DNA from: an uncultured Bacteroidota bacterium
Lineage (GTDB): Bacteria; Bacteroidota; Bacteroidia; UBA7662
DNA length: 9,106 nucleotides
Assembly (NCBI GenBank): GCA_903908015.1
Contig: CAIVQI010000323.1
Location: 1-9,106, forward strand
Direction: 5' to 3'
Shown in pieces: positions 1 to 7,083 of the stretch; the first letter of the stretch is position 1; each line of letters begins with the position of its first letter. Both the position numbers and the translations under genes were made by a program. A model generated the notes under the pieces. That model did no database searches. It saw only the letters and a program-made list of their open reading frames with translations, and was not told the DNA's origin.

Positions 1-1
1 C

Positions 2-439
2 CGGTTCTGGCACCCGCATGGCGATCGTACCAATAGTGAACAATTGGTATTGGGTCCATGGAGATATGGACAGGTACTGGTGGAAATGAATGAGACCAGG
101 AATACGATAAAGCAAGACGAAAAGATGGATTATGATCTTTTTAAACAGCGGGTTTTTGCCTCACCAAATAACTGGCTAGAATTGATGATGTTCCGTCCCC
201 TAGTTTTTTTGGGAACGGGTTTGGACCAAGCAGATCTCACTATGTGGCATGCGCTTTTGATTCGACAGCGCAATTATGCCAAAGCCGAACATAAGAGTAA
301 AAAACCGAAGGCATGGCGTCTAGGCATTCCCGGTGAACTTGATCATGTGCCCTCCGATTGGATTCTTTCCTTGGAGGCAGCTGACTATCCGAATGCCTGG
401 GCGTTCCTGGAAGCAGCGGTAGGCATACAGCCGGCTTAA
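2..439 (+). CDS. SIR2-like domain protein, C-terminal part (5' end outside window)
   Basis: The frame is open from the window edge (first full codon at position 2) to TAA at 437-439, giving 145 visible residues. A TTG at 44 could be called as a start, but the upstream residues FWHPHGD (2-8) look coding and match the HGD-type segment of SIR2-like (SIR2_2) domains. A conserved-looking LVLGPWRYGQ stretch follows (about 16-24). The segment FLGTGLDQADLTMWHALL (69-86) resembles the late beta-strand/helix of these domains, where a GxGL motif is followed by a D/W-rich helix. The N-terminal NAD-binding half is not in the window, so the catalytic residues cannot be assessed. SIR2-like domains occur in NAD-consuming antiphage proteins and also in many uncharacterised proteins; the role here is unknown. 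The next open frame begins at 423, overlapping this gene's last codons. The domain call is from motif recall, not a search. Confidence 0.6.
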   Translation, partial: RFWHPHGDRTNSEQLVLGPWRYGQVLVEMNETRNTIKQDEKMDYDLFKQRVFASPNNWLELMMFRPLVFLGTGLDQADLTMWHALLIRQRNYAKAEHKSKKPKAWRLGIPGELDHVPSDWILSLEAADYPNAWAFLEAAVGIQPA

Positions 440-506
440 CAATACTGCTATCACCGAACTGCTTCGCTTTCTCTTCGAATGCATCAAGCCGTCATCGCAG
501 ATTGCC

Positions 507-1106
507 TTGATTGGCGCGGTTATCGTTTGTCCCTTTTGGTTCAATCGCCGCCAATCCGCCATCCGATGGTTTTTCTGTGGACTTTGCCATTTGATAATCT
601 ATGCATGTCCACCTCTTCCCAGGTTTCTGGTTGGGCGATTGGAGGGGTTTTACAAACCATTCACGGAATCAACCTCCTCCATACTGTCTGACTCGGTCAA
701 TCCGGCTGCAAGTACCGACAGCCTGTTTGTGTTGGTGCTGGGCGCGGGTGCTGATTACGATCCATCTCTGCCACCGGCGCTGATGTTGTCACCCACCCAG
801 ATCGTGCGCCTTACAGAAGGAATCCGCGTGGCCCGGCAATTGCCGGGTTCAACCTTAGTTACATCTGCCTACCTGAAATATGGCCCGATGAGCCAGGCCG
901 AACTAAGCCGCCAATCAGCTCTTTTCACTGCTTTCGGTGCCCACCCCATTGCAGCCCCCTGCGATTTTAAAGTAATGCACAATCCAGATCGTCCTTTTCT
1001 GATGTCAGATGTAATGCCTTCGTGGAAGCACTTAGCATGGCTGGATGAAATCCTGAAAGAAGAACTCGCGTATCGCTTGGGTCCTCAATGCGATCCCAAT
1101 TTTTAA
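507..1106 (+). CDS. DUF218 (ElyC/SanA/YdcF-like) membrane protein, probably damaged
   Basis: Protein of 199 residues from a TTG start, ending with TAA at 1104-1106. The N-terminus is hydrophobic (about 1-11 and 20-34) and is followed by RLEGFYKPF (44-52), as in ElyC-type proteins where a membrane anchor precedes the DUF218 domain. The domain begins with LFVLVLGAGADYDPSLPP (73-90), continues through RLTEGIRVARQLPGSTLVTS (101-120) and ends with ALFTAFGAHPIAAPCDF (138-154). DUF218 proteins of this type are linked to cell-envelope functions, but their chemistry is unclear. Two oddities: the frame stays open and coding-like back to 423 (LLRFLFECIKPSS) with no ATG/GTG/TTG before 507; and SQAE (129-132) runs directly into the LSRQSALF segment, so the middle part that usually carries an acidic/SRNT-type motif seems to be missing. 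The gene may be an in-frame deletion derivative or a pseudogene. The aminotransferase starts 15 bp downstream. Confidence 0.6.
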   Translation: MIGAVIVCPFWFNRRQSAIRWFFCGLCHLIIYACPPLPRFLVGRLEGFYKPFTESTSSILSDSVNPAASTDSLFVLVLGAGADYDPSLPPALMLSPTQIVRLTEGIRVARQLPGSTLVTSAYLKYGPMSQAELSRQSALFTAFGAHPIAAPCDFKVMHNPDRPFLMSDVMPSWKHLAWLDEILKEELAYRLGPQCDPNF

Positions 1107-1121
1107 AATAGACATTTAATC

Positions 1122-2261
1122 ATGAATAAACCCAAAATCTGGCTCTCCTCGCCCCACATGGGCACTAGGGAACAAGAATTCGTGCGCGAGGCCTTCGACA
1201 CGAATTGGATTGCGCCCCTGGGGCCGCATGTGGATGGTTTCGAACAAGACCTCGCCCAATTTGTGGGGCTGGGTCACGCCGCTGCTTTGAGTTCGGGCAC
1301 CGCCGCCATTCACTTGGCACTGGTGATGCTGGGCGTTGGCCCGGGCGATTATGTGTTGTGCCAGAGTTTCACCTTCTCGGGATCCGCCAATCCGATTGCT
1401 TACCTGGGGGCCACACCGGTCTTTATCGATTCCGAAAAGCAGAGTTGGAATATGTGTCCTGCCGCCCTGGAACAGGCGCTCGAGGAACTCAAGCAGCAGG
1501 GCAAATCGGTTAAGGCGATTATTCCGGTGCACCTCTACGGGATGCCCGCCCGCATGCACGAGATCTTGGCGCTGGCGCAGCAATACGGCGTACCCGTGGT
1601 GGAAGACGCCGCCGAAGCCCTGGGCTCAACCTACGAGGGCAAGGCTTGCGGCAGTTTCGGCGAAATCGCCATCCTCAGTTTCAACGGCAACAAGATCATC
1701 ACCACGTCCGGAGGCGGGGCATTGGTTTCCAACAACGAAGAATGGGTGCGCAAAGCCCGTTTTTTGTCCACCCAAGCGCGCGATCAGGCGCCCCACTACC
1801 AGCATTCGCAGATTGGCTACAACTACCGGATGAGCAACGTATGCGCTGGCATTGGTCGCGGCCAAATGCTGGTGTTGCCCGAGCGGGTGCAGCAGCGACG
1901 CGCCAACCACAGTTATTACGAGAACGCCCTCGCTGACCTTCCGGGTGTAACCTTCCTCCCCGAACCCGCGGGTTCTTTCTCGAACCGCTGGCTCACCTGC
2001 ATTCAGGTCGATCCGACGCTGAGTGGGGGCGTCACCCGCGAACACATCCGGCTGAGGCTCGAACAAGACAACATTGAGTCGCGCCCCTTGTGGAAGCCCA
2101 TGCACCTGCAACCCATTTTTGAAAGCGCGCCTTTTTATGGCGACGGCAGCAGCGAGCACCTCTTCGAACAGGGCTTATGTTTGCCATCGGGGTCCAACCT
2201 CAGCACGGCCGACCTCGAGCGTGTAGTGCACCACATCCGCGCCACCTTCAGCGCACGATAA
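1122..2261 (+). CDS. DegT/DnrJ/EryC1/StrS-family PLP-dependent sugar aminotransferase
   Basis: Protein of 379 residues, normal for the family, starting at an ATG. Enzymes of this family transfer an amino group, usually from glutamate, to a keto-group on a nucleotide-linked sugar, using pyridoxal phosphate, in the cytoplasm. Visible landmarks: substrate-side N-terminus with FDTNWIAPLGPHVDGFE (25-41); phosphate-binding SSGTAAIHLAL (57-67); EDAAEALGS (161-169) with the Asp that contacts the PLP ring nitrogen; and SFNGNKIITTSGGG (186-199), where K191 is the expected Schiff-base lysine. NYRMSN (234-239) is also typical. The sequence feels closest to the EpsN/PglE-like group that aminates UDP-4-keto sugars for capsule or glycan synthesis, but the substrate cannot be read from the sequence. 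No Shine-Dalgarno or TAnnTTTG box is seen, so it may be cotranscribed with the DUF218 gene 15 bp upstream. It is very GC-rich compared with the genes to the right. Confidence 0.93.
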   Translation: MNKPKIWLSSPHMGTREQEFVREAFDTNWIAPLGPHVDGFEQDLAQFVGLGHAAALSSGTAAIHLALVMLGVGPGDYVLCQSFTFSGSANPIAYLGATPVFIDSEKQSWNMCPAALEQALEELKQQGKSVKAIIPVHLYGMPARMHEILALAQQYGVPVVEDAAEALGSTYEGKACGSFGEIAILSFNGNKIITTSGGGALVSNNEEWVRKARFLSTQARDQAPHYQHSQIGYNYRMSNVCAGIGRGQMLVLPERVQQRRANHSYYENALADLPGVTFLPEPAGSFSNRWLTCIQVDPTLSGGVTREHIRLRLEQDNIESRPLWKPMHLQPIFESAPFYGDGSSEHLFEQGLCLPSGSNLSTADLERVVHHIRATFSAR

Positions 2262-2302
2262 GCGCGGATCGATCACAATTCTTATCGTCTCGCTTATTTT
2301 TT
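2258..2302 (+). terminator. Possible factor-independent terminator after the aminotransferase
   Basis: ATAAGCG (2258-2264, overlapping the stop codon) can pair with CGCTTAT (2291-2297), which runs into a stretch of Ts to 2302. An alternative pairing, CGATAAG (2256-2262) with CTTATCG (2281-2287), uses the same left arm. The loop is long (26 or 18 nt), which weakens the call. The T-run placed straight after the right arm favours it. Confidence 0.35.
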
Positions 2303-2537
2303 AAAAGCAAGCGGAGTTCCAAAATTTCCAATACGCGCACTTTTGGTTACCACAAAAGGGAAATTTGAATCGGCTCGCTCTTCCCGGATAAATTTAAAAA
2401 TTCGACCTCATTCCGCCCAGTATGTAAAAATAAATATATACGAATGTAATATATAAACAATAATATACATATATAAAGTTATACATCTTTAAATGCGCAT
2501 TTCAAGCTTTCGGCCCCAATTTTGTCGCATAAATCCT
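2303..2537. other. AT-rich non-coding stretch upstream of the AbiE pair
   Basis: No convincing gene was found here. From about 2420 to 2495 the sequence is extremely AT-rich (runs of TATATA and ATATAT). It contains the left copy of a direct repeat that reappears behind the AbiE pair. Minor ORFs in the stretch lack recognisable protein content. The composition drop marks the transition from the GC-rich aminotransferase block. Confidence 0.5.
2414..2448 (+). repeat. Direct repeat, left copy, flanking the AbiE cassette
   Basis: 35-bp element beginning CGCCC and ending TATACGAATGTA. It aligns without gaps to 4271-4305 with 31 of 35 positions identical, and the last 26 positions differ at a single base. 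Weaker similarity extends left to 2406 (36 of 43 overall). The offset is 1857 bp, so the two copies bracket the AbiEi/AbiEii genes. Confidence 0.7.
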
Positions 2538-2564
2538 ATTAATTCGGAGAAAATCCGAATTAAT
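2538..2564. promoter_or_regulatory. Perfect 11-bp inverted repeat, candidate AbiEi operator
   Basis: Left arm ATTAATTCGGA (2538-2548), five-base spacer GAAAA, right arm TCCGAATTAAT (2554-2564). It ends 4 bp before the candidate -7 box and 16 bp before the antitoxin ATG. AbiEi proteins are known to repress their own operon by binding inverted repeats in the promoter, so this is the natural operator candidate. A role as an RNA hairpin is less likely because it would lie upstream of the predicted transcription start. Confidence 0.6.
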
Positions 2565-2568
2565 GTCG

Positions 2569-2576
2569 TATTTTTG
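2569..2576 (+). promoter_or_regulatory. Candidate -7 promoter element of the AbiE operon
   Basis: TATTTTTG matches the Bacteroidota consensus TAnnTTTG exactly and ends 4 bp before the ATG at 2581. No clear TTG/TTTG -33 element is seen at the usual distance. If used, transcription would begin at or next to the start codon, giving a leaderless mRNA. Confidence 0.5.
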
Positions 2577-2580
2577 ACAA

Positions 2581-3219
2581 ATGAATGCCTTGTTGCTTTT
2601 GAATCAATACACCAGCATGCCTTTGGACAGCGGCTTCCTAAAGGACATGTTGAAGGATTATCGAAGGCCGCTTGACAAGGTGGGGGAATGGGTTCGTCAA
2701 GGGTATTTGGTGCAGCTGCGCCGAGGCTTGTACGCAGTGGGGCCTAAACTGAACCATCACAAGCCGGAACCCTTTTTGGTGGCCAATCATCTGTATGGGC
2801 CATCCTATGTTTCGATGGAATCGGCGCTCTCCTTTTGGGGCTTTATTCCGGAGCAAGTGGTAGAGACCGTATCGATGACGGCAGGCAAACCCCATACCTT
2901 CCATACCCCCTTGGGACGTTTCAGTTACCATCACCTTCCAAGCCCCTATGCCTCGCTTGGAACAACGACGGTGGAACTCCTAGAACAACGGAATGCCATG
3001 GTGGCTACTCCCGACAAGGCGCTTTGCGATTTGGTGGTGACCCGTCCCGGTCTCCGACTTCGTTCCGTACAGGGAACCTTGGCTTACCTTATCGAAGACT
3101 TGCGCATCGACGAATCGTATTTGCAGACCTTGAACATCCACCGAATCCAAAGCTGGATTCCTTGGGCCCCCAAAGCAAGCAGCCTTCAATTTCTGGTGTC
3201 AGCCCTGCAACGTTTATGA
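2581..3219 (+). CDS. AbiEi-like type IV antitoxin / autoregulator
   Basis: Protein of 212 residues. The N-terminal winged-helix part (about 15-52) has the family pattern of a proline-rich turn and basic wing, YRRPLDKVGEWVRQGYL followed by RRGLY (47-51). The C-terminal antitoxin domain shows GPSYVSMESALSFWGF (73-88) and VATPDKALCDLV (141-152), both characteristic of AbiEi homologues. In characterised AbiE systems the antitoxin neutralises AbiEii without binding it stably and represses the operon through its N-terminal domain. The stop codon overlaps the toxin start (ATGA at 3216-3219), so the two are translationally coupled. The ATG at 2581 was chosen because the residues after it fit the family's N-terminus; a second Met at residue 13 is possible. 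No Shine-Dalgarno sequence is present, and the predicted promoter abuts the ATG. Confidence 0.9.
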   Translation: MNALLLLNQYTSMPLDSGFLKDMLKDYRRPLDKVGEWVRQGYLVQLRRGLYAVGPKLNHHKPEPFLVANHLYGPSYVSMESALSFWGFIPEQVVETVSMTAGKPHTFHTPLGRFSYHHLPSPYASLGTTTVELLEQRNAMVATPDKALCDLVVTRPGLRLRSVQGTLAYLIEDLRIDESYLQTLNIHRIQSWIPWAPKASSLQFLVSALQRL

Positions 3220-4070
3220 TACAAGAATGGCTGGATTCGTACCAGCCCTCCAATCGATCGGAAACAGAACAAGTCCTCCGTGAAGTGATGCAATCGGTTG
3301 CCCTTGCGGGATTGCATCGAGGAAAATTTTTTGAAAAAGCGGCCTTTTACGGGGGAACGGCTTTGAGAATTTTTCATGGATTGGATCGCTTTTCCGAAGA
3401 CCTGGATTTTACCTTGATGACGGAGCAGTCGGATTTTGACCTTACGCCATACCTGGATTCGGTGCAGCGCGAGTTTGATAGCCTGGGATTACCAGTCGCT
3501 GTTCAAATCAAGGCCAAGTCCAAAAAGTCCAAAGTGGATTCTGCTTTTCTCAAAAGCGATACCCTGCTCGGGGAAATTTTGCTTCAAAGAAACATTCAAC
3601 ATTCCTTAACCGGTCCTTTGCCAAGCATCAAGATCAAGATTGAAGTGGATAAGGAGCCACCAACGGATTTGTTAACCGAGCAAATGCTGTTGTTACGACC
3701 CTATTCGCTTTATATACGCTGCCTTACCAAACCCCATTTGTTTGCAGGCAAGGTTCACGCCTTGCTCTTCAGGGACTGGGGTCAAAGGGTCAAAGGCCGG
3801 GATTGGTACGATCTGGAGTGGTTTGTTCAAAGAAATGTGCACTTATCCGCCGAACAAGTCCGCCTACGTTCTCAAAAGAGCGGTGACTGGGAAAATTCAG
3901 GCATGAGCATGGATGTGATTCGCAATCTTTTGTTGGCCAAAGCCGATTCGTTAACCATGGTCCGGGTGATCGAAGATGTGGTACGCTTTGTCAAAAATCC
4001 AACTAAGTTGGAAATCTGGTCGCCTGCATATTTCAAACAATTGATTCAAAAAATCCAACCCCATGAATAA
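3216..4070 (+). CDS. AbiEii-like nucleotidyltransferase toxin
   Basis: Protein of 284 residues starting at the ATG that overlaps the antitoxin stop. The frame is open further upstream to 2835, but that part is antisense-free shadow coding inside the antitoxin gene. Nucleotidyltransferase motifs appear in order: GGTALR (46-51); SEDLDF (60-65) with the metal-binding Asp pair D62/D64; IKIKIEVD with D145, the likely third acidic residue; and the C-terminal GKVHALL (178-184) plus GRDWYDL (194-200) that are typical of the AbiEii family. All key residues look intact. AbiEii-type toxins are NTP-dependent nucleotidyltransferases that stop growth; related enzymes modify tRNA acceptor ends. With the antitoxin it makes a complete type IV module, often associated with abortive infection against phage. 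Target and nucleotide preference here are unknown. Confidence 0.92.
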   Translation: MIQEWLDSYQPSNRSETEQVLREVMQSVALAGLHRGKFFEKAAFYGGTALRIFHGLDRFSEDLDFTLMTEQSDFDLTPYLDSVQREFDSLGLPVAVQIKAKSKKSKVDSAFLKSDTLLGEILLQRNIQHSLTGPLPSIKIKIEVDKEPPTDLLTEQMLLLRPYSLYIRCLTKPHLFAGKVHALLFRDWGQRVKGRDWYDLEWFVQRNVHLSAEQVRLRSQKSGDWENSGMSMDVIRNLLLAKADSLTMVRVIEDVVRFVKNPTKLEIWSPAYFKQLIQKIQPHE

Positions 4071-4255
4071 TCGTCCGGTGCCGATTTGTCGGTGATGGAC
4101 CAAAGCGTGGAGGTGGTGCCGTTCTATTTGAATGGCAAGGACTAGAGGGATTCGGGGAATTCAGCCGAAGCCTTGGATTTGGTGAACCGGCCCGAATCGC
4201 ACGGCTTGGCGTCCTGGATGATGATGCAGGTGAAGCCTTCCCGGAAAACTCCATA
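4071..4255 (+). pseudogene. Short decayed ORF of unknown origin behind AbiEii
   Basis: Directly after the toxin stop, in the same frame, the sequence reads as coding-like (ADLSVMDQSVEVVPFYLNG) up to a TAG at 4143-4145. It then continues (SAEALDLVNRPESHGLASWM) to TAA at 4254-4256. Codon composition is GC-rich, like the left block and unlike the flanking AT-rich DNA. It has no start codon of its own near the beginning. I do not recognise the family. It may be the tail of a gene truncated when the AbiE cassette or its neighbour was rearranged. The alternative is non-coding GC-rich DNA with a chance open frame. Confidence 0.3.
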
Positions 4256-4270
4256 ACGAATCCTTCGTTG

Positions 4271-4305
4271 CGCCCTATGTGTAAAAATAAAAATATACGA
4301 ATGTA
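4271..4305 (+). repeat. Direct repeat, right copy, flanking the AbiE cassette
   Basis: Second copy of the 35-bp element (CGCCC start, ATATACGAATGTA end), 31/35 identical to 2414-2448. Read on the minus strand it contains CGTATATTTT, one base off the CGTATATTTG seen in front of two genes further right. A decayed leftward promoter is therefore an alternative to a recombination footprint. Confidence 0.7.
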
Positions 4306-4358
4306 TTTATATTAAGTGAAAATGATTAATATGCTGCTTTTAATAAGCATAATTCTGC

Positions 4359-4366
4359 TATATTTG
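4359..4366 (+). promoter_or_regulatory. Candidate -7 promoter element of the DUF4143 ATPase gene
   Basis: TATATTTG, an exact TAnnTTTG match, 19 bp upstream of the ATG. The best -33 candidate is TTTT at 4338-4341 with a 17-bp gap, which is weak. A 6-bp inverted repeat TATGCT/AGCATA (4330-4335/4346-4351) lies just upstream and could bind a regulator. Confidence 0.55.
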
Positions 4367-4385
4367 CTTTTTCTAAACAGCAATT

Positions 4386-5579
4386 ATGACTATATTTTTT
4401 GAGAAATTTCAGAAAAAGATTCAACATACTACCCATATTTACAGTAGAGCTTTGATGGATGAAATAGCATGGGAGGCTCGATTGATAGGGATCAAAGGGG
4501 CCAGAGGTGTAGGAAAAACAACCTTATTGTTGCAATACATGAAGAGAAATTTGCCCTTAAATGAGGAGACCCTTTATATAAGTTTGGATGATATTTGGTT
4601 CACTGAGCACAAACTTGTTGACTTGGCAGAGGAATTTGTAAAAAAAGGAGGTAAGTTTTTATTTTTGGATGAAGTACATAAATACACCAACTGGGCTCAA
4701 GAAATCAAAAATCTGTATGATGATTATCCGGAGCTGAAAATAGTATTTACAGGATCGTCACTTTTAGAAATCTTAAATGCAAGAGCAGACTTAAGTAGAA
4801 GAGCTATTGTGTATCATCTTCAAGGTTTGTCGTACAGAGAGTATTTGATTTTGACGCAAAAAGAAGTTTTTGACATGTATTCATTGGAAGATATTCTATC
4901 AAATCATTTGGAAATAGCGCGCGACATCAATGTACGAATAAAACCCTTACAATTTTTTGAAGCCTATCTAAAGAACGGATATTACCCCTTTTTTCAAGAA
5001 GTTCCTAAGATCTACTATCAACGAATAGAAGAGGTGGTCAATTTAATTTTAGAAATTGAATTGCCGCTGCTTCGCAAAGTTGATATAGCCTATATCTCCA
5101 AGCTCAAGCAACTTTTGCACATCATGGCACAATCGGTACCATTTATTCCCAATATCAGTAAATTAAGTGAGCGGATAGGAATCAATAGAAATACTTTAGT
5201 TACTTATTTGCACTTTTTACAAGAGGCACAAATCATTAAAAAATTGTATAAAAATGCTCAAGGCATCACGCAGCTTCAAAAACCAGATCAGATTCTGCTT
5301 GATAATACCAATGTTCAGCTAGCGCTATCAGGTGCCCGCTTTGAAATGGGTAGTCTACGAGAAACATTTTTTGTCAATCAAGTCGCTTATCGTCATTTAG
5401 TGGAGTATGCGGAACCTGCTGATTTTAAAGTAGATGGTTCGTACACGTTTGAAATAGGAGGAAGGGGTAAGTCGAGCAAACAAATAGATGGGATGTCAAA
5501 CAGCTATATAGTTTCTGACGATATTGAATATGGATATCAGAATAAGATTCCTCTTTGGTTGTTTGGATTTTTATATTAA
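4386..5579 (+). CDS. AAA-family ATPase with C-terminal DUF4143 domain
   Basis: Protein of 397 residues, the usual length for the family. The N-terminal P-loop domain shows Walker A GARGVGKTT (38-46), Walker B FLFLDEVHK (91-99), sensor-like FTGSS (121-125) and the LSRRAIVYHLQGLSYREYL block (136-154) typical of this ATPase group. A middle winged-helix-like segment (ISKLSERIGINRNTLVTYLHFLQEAQII, 257-284) follows. The C-terminal DUF4143 domain has RETFF (325-329), D350, FEIGG (355-359) and GKSSKQI (361-367), a pattern reminiscent of PD-(D/E)XK nuclease folds. Biochemical function is not established for most members. The gene is much more AT-rich than the AbiE genes and the left block, which suggests a separate origin. 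It has its own promoter-like element and is convergent with the next ATPase gene, with 50 bp between the stop codons. Confidence 0.9.
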   Translation: MTIFFEKFQKKIQHTTHIYSRALMDEIAWEARLIGIKGARGVGKTTLLLQYMKRNLPLNEETLYISLDDIWFTEHKLVDLAEEFVKKGGKFLFLDEVHKYTNWAQEIKNLYDDYPELKIVFTGSSLLEILNARADLSRRAIVYHLQGLSYREYLILTQKEVFDMYSLEDILSNHLEIARDINVRIKPLQFFEAYLKNGYYPFFQEVPKIYYQRIEEVVNLILEIELPLLRKVDIAYISKLKQLLHIMAQSVPFIPNISKLSERIGINRNTLVTYLHFLQEAQIIKKLYKNAQGITQLQKPDQILLDNTNVQLALSGARFEMGSLRETFFVNQVAYRHLVEYAEPADFKVDGSYTFEIGGRGKSSKQIDGMSNSYIVSDDIEYGYQNKIPLWLFGFLY

Positions 5580-5629
5580 GAGATTAAGGAGATCTTGGCC
5601 TTTATCAGTTGGCCTGAGGAAATTCATTA

Positions 5630-7054
5630 TTAAAACAATGCATCCACGGTAACCTCACTTTGGATGAGGCCAGGGTAGCTTTTGCGATTTTGTAGTCCAT
5701 AGGTGGTTACCATGGTTAGAAACAGGGCTTTGCGCGTTTTGGTCTGAAGCTGAAAAACGTCGAGTTTGTTTTGAAGCTCAAGCGCATACTTCTTGCTTAG
5801 CTCAAAAGCGGTGGTGGTGAATTTCAGCTCACAGATGTTGATGCATTGATCATTCCGATCAATGAGCAGGTCAATTTGAGCGCCGCGCTCGCCTTCTTTT
5901 GGCTTGTGGCGCCAAACATAGTGTTCCGAATGAACGCCATGAATCCCTAGTGCATATTTTATTGGGTCAATGTGCTTGAGGCAAAGATGCTCAAAAGCAA
6001 TTCCGCACCAAATGGCCCATATTGGTTTCGATGAAAATACGGTCCAGCTTCCGCGGCCGTGCAATTTGTTGTCGGCCATGAATTGGGTATGAAAAAGCGA
6101 GAATTCGTCAATGAGCTTAAACACGGCGTCCTTGGAGGTCTTACCAAATGGAATGTAGGCTCCAATAAATCCTGACTCTCGGAGTTCCTCCAGAATTTGA
6201 GTGGTGCCGCCACCGGTTTGAAGCTTGCACGCATGGATGAGTTCGTTTCGGGTTAATCCCCCGCCTTTTTGGGCCAATGCCTTAATTACGGTCAGATGCT
6301 TGCTTGCGCCGTGGAACAAGGAATGGAAAAGATTTTTGAATTCGTCATGCAAAAATCCATCCTTGGTGAAGCAAATGCGTTCAATGGCTGCGGTAGCACT
6401 TTCTCCTTGGTCGACCATTTTCAGGTATTGGGGTACGCCCCCCATCGCCATGTACAATTGAATGATCTGGTAACGGTCGAGCACTATATTTCGGCTTCTT
6501 AAAAAGTCTTCGGCCTCGCCCAGTGTGAAGGGCAACAGCCGCATTTTTCGGGTAACTCGGTTGTGAAGGCCGCCCCTATTGTTGATGATGTTCGTAATCA
6601 TCCAAGCGGCAGCAGATCCGCAGATGACCACCACCAAATTGCGTTGTTGGGATGCCCATTGATTCCAGAAATGATCAAAGGCCTCCCGAAATCCCGACTT
6701 TGGGGTATGGAGCCACGGGAATTCATCGATGAATACCACCTTTTTCTGCTTCTTGAGTTTAGGCTCCAGGAAAATGCGCAGTTGGTCGAATGCCTGCATC
6801 CAGTTGGTAGGAGCAGCAATAGCGAACCCCGTTGCTGTTGTCATGGCTTGGCCAAAAACGGCCAATTGGGTTCGCAAAGTGGCATTGTGCGCGCCTGAAA
6901 ACTCAAATACCATTTGCTTTTCGTAGGCATTGCGAACCAAAAAGGTCTTGCCCACACGACGCCGACCATAAATGGCCAGTAGCTCCGCATCAGGTGATTC
7001 CAGCAGTTGCTGCAGTTGCTTGAGTTCGGGGATTCTGCCGATGATTCGTTCCAT
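5630..7054 (-). CDS. ATPase_2/DUF234-type ATP-binding protein
   Basis: Protein of 474 residues from an ATG at 7054 (minus strand). The frame is open 32 residues further upstream, but that extension would be encoded by the 54-bp repeat and would place the start upstream of the predicted promoter. The family's conserved beginning (MERIIGRIPELKQL) falls exactly at the chosen Met. Walker A is YGRRRVGKT (29-37), Walker B VVFIDEFPW (106-114), and CGSAAAWM (145-152) is a sensor-like strand. A winged-helix-type linker spans about 255-300. The C-terminus has GIAFEHLC (351-358), QIDLLI (393-398) with D395, and CELKF (408-412) with E409/K411, a good PD-(D/E)XK-like pattern. Family members are widespread and largely uncharacterised; several have been linked to mobile or defence loci. 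It is not homologous in detail to the facing DUF4143 ATPase, despite the parallel architecture. Confidence 0.9.
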   Translation of the reverse strand: MERIIGRIPELKQLQQLLESPDAELLAIYGRRRVGKTFLVRNAYEKQMVFEFSGAHNATLRTQLAVFGQAMTTATGFAIAAPTNWMQAFDQLRIFLEPKLKKQKKVVFIDEFPWLHTPKSGFREAFDHFWNQWASQQRNLVVVICGSAAAWMITNIINNRGGLHNRVTRKMRLLPFTLGEAEDFLRSRNIVLDRYQIIQLYMAMGGVPQYLKMVDQGESATAAIERICFTKDGFLHDEFKNLFHSLFHGASKHLTVIKALAQKGGGLTRNELIHACKLQTGGGTTQILEELRESGFIGAYIPFGKTSKDAVFKLIDEFSLFHTQFMADNKLHGRGSWTVFSSKPIWAIWCGIAFEHLCLKHIDPIKYALGIHGVHSEHYVWRHKPKEGERGAQIDLLIDRNDQCINICELKFTTTAFELSKKYALELQNKLDVFQLQTKTRKALFLTMVTTYGLQNRKSYPGLIQSEVTVDALF

Positions 7055-7083
7055 GTGAAGTGGTTGTTTGCTATTTCGGATGC

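Noticed and set aside
1116..2159. Long minus-strand ORFs inside the aminotransferase region
   Set aside because: Antisense shadows of a GC-rich gene whose plus-strand product has every expected motif.
2835..3215. Upstream extension of the AbiEii frame
   Set aside because: It overlaps the antitoxin gene in another frame and does not resemble the family; the ATG at 3216 with the ATGA overlap and a proper N-terminus is the better start.
4033..4254. Minus-strand 73-residue ORF behind AbiEii
   Set aside because: Low-complexity Ser/Pro/Arg-rich translation typical of an antisense shadow of GC-rich DNA, overlapping the toxin 3' end.
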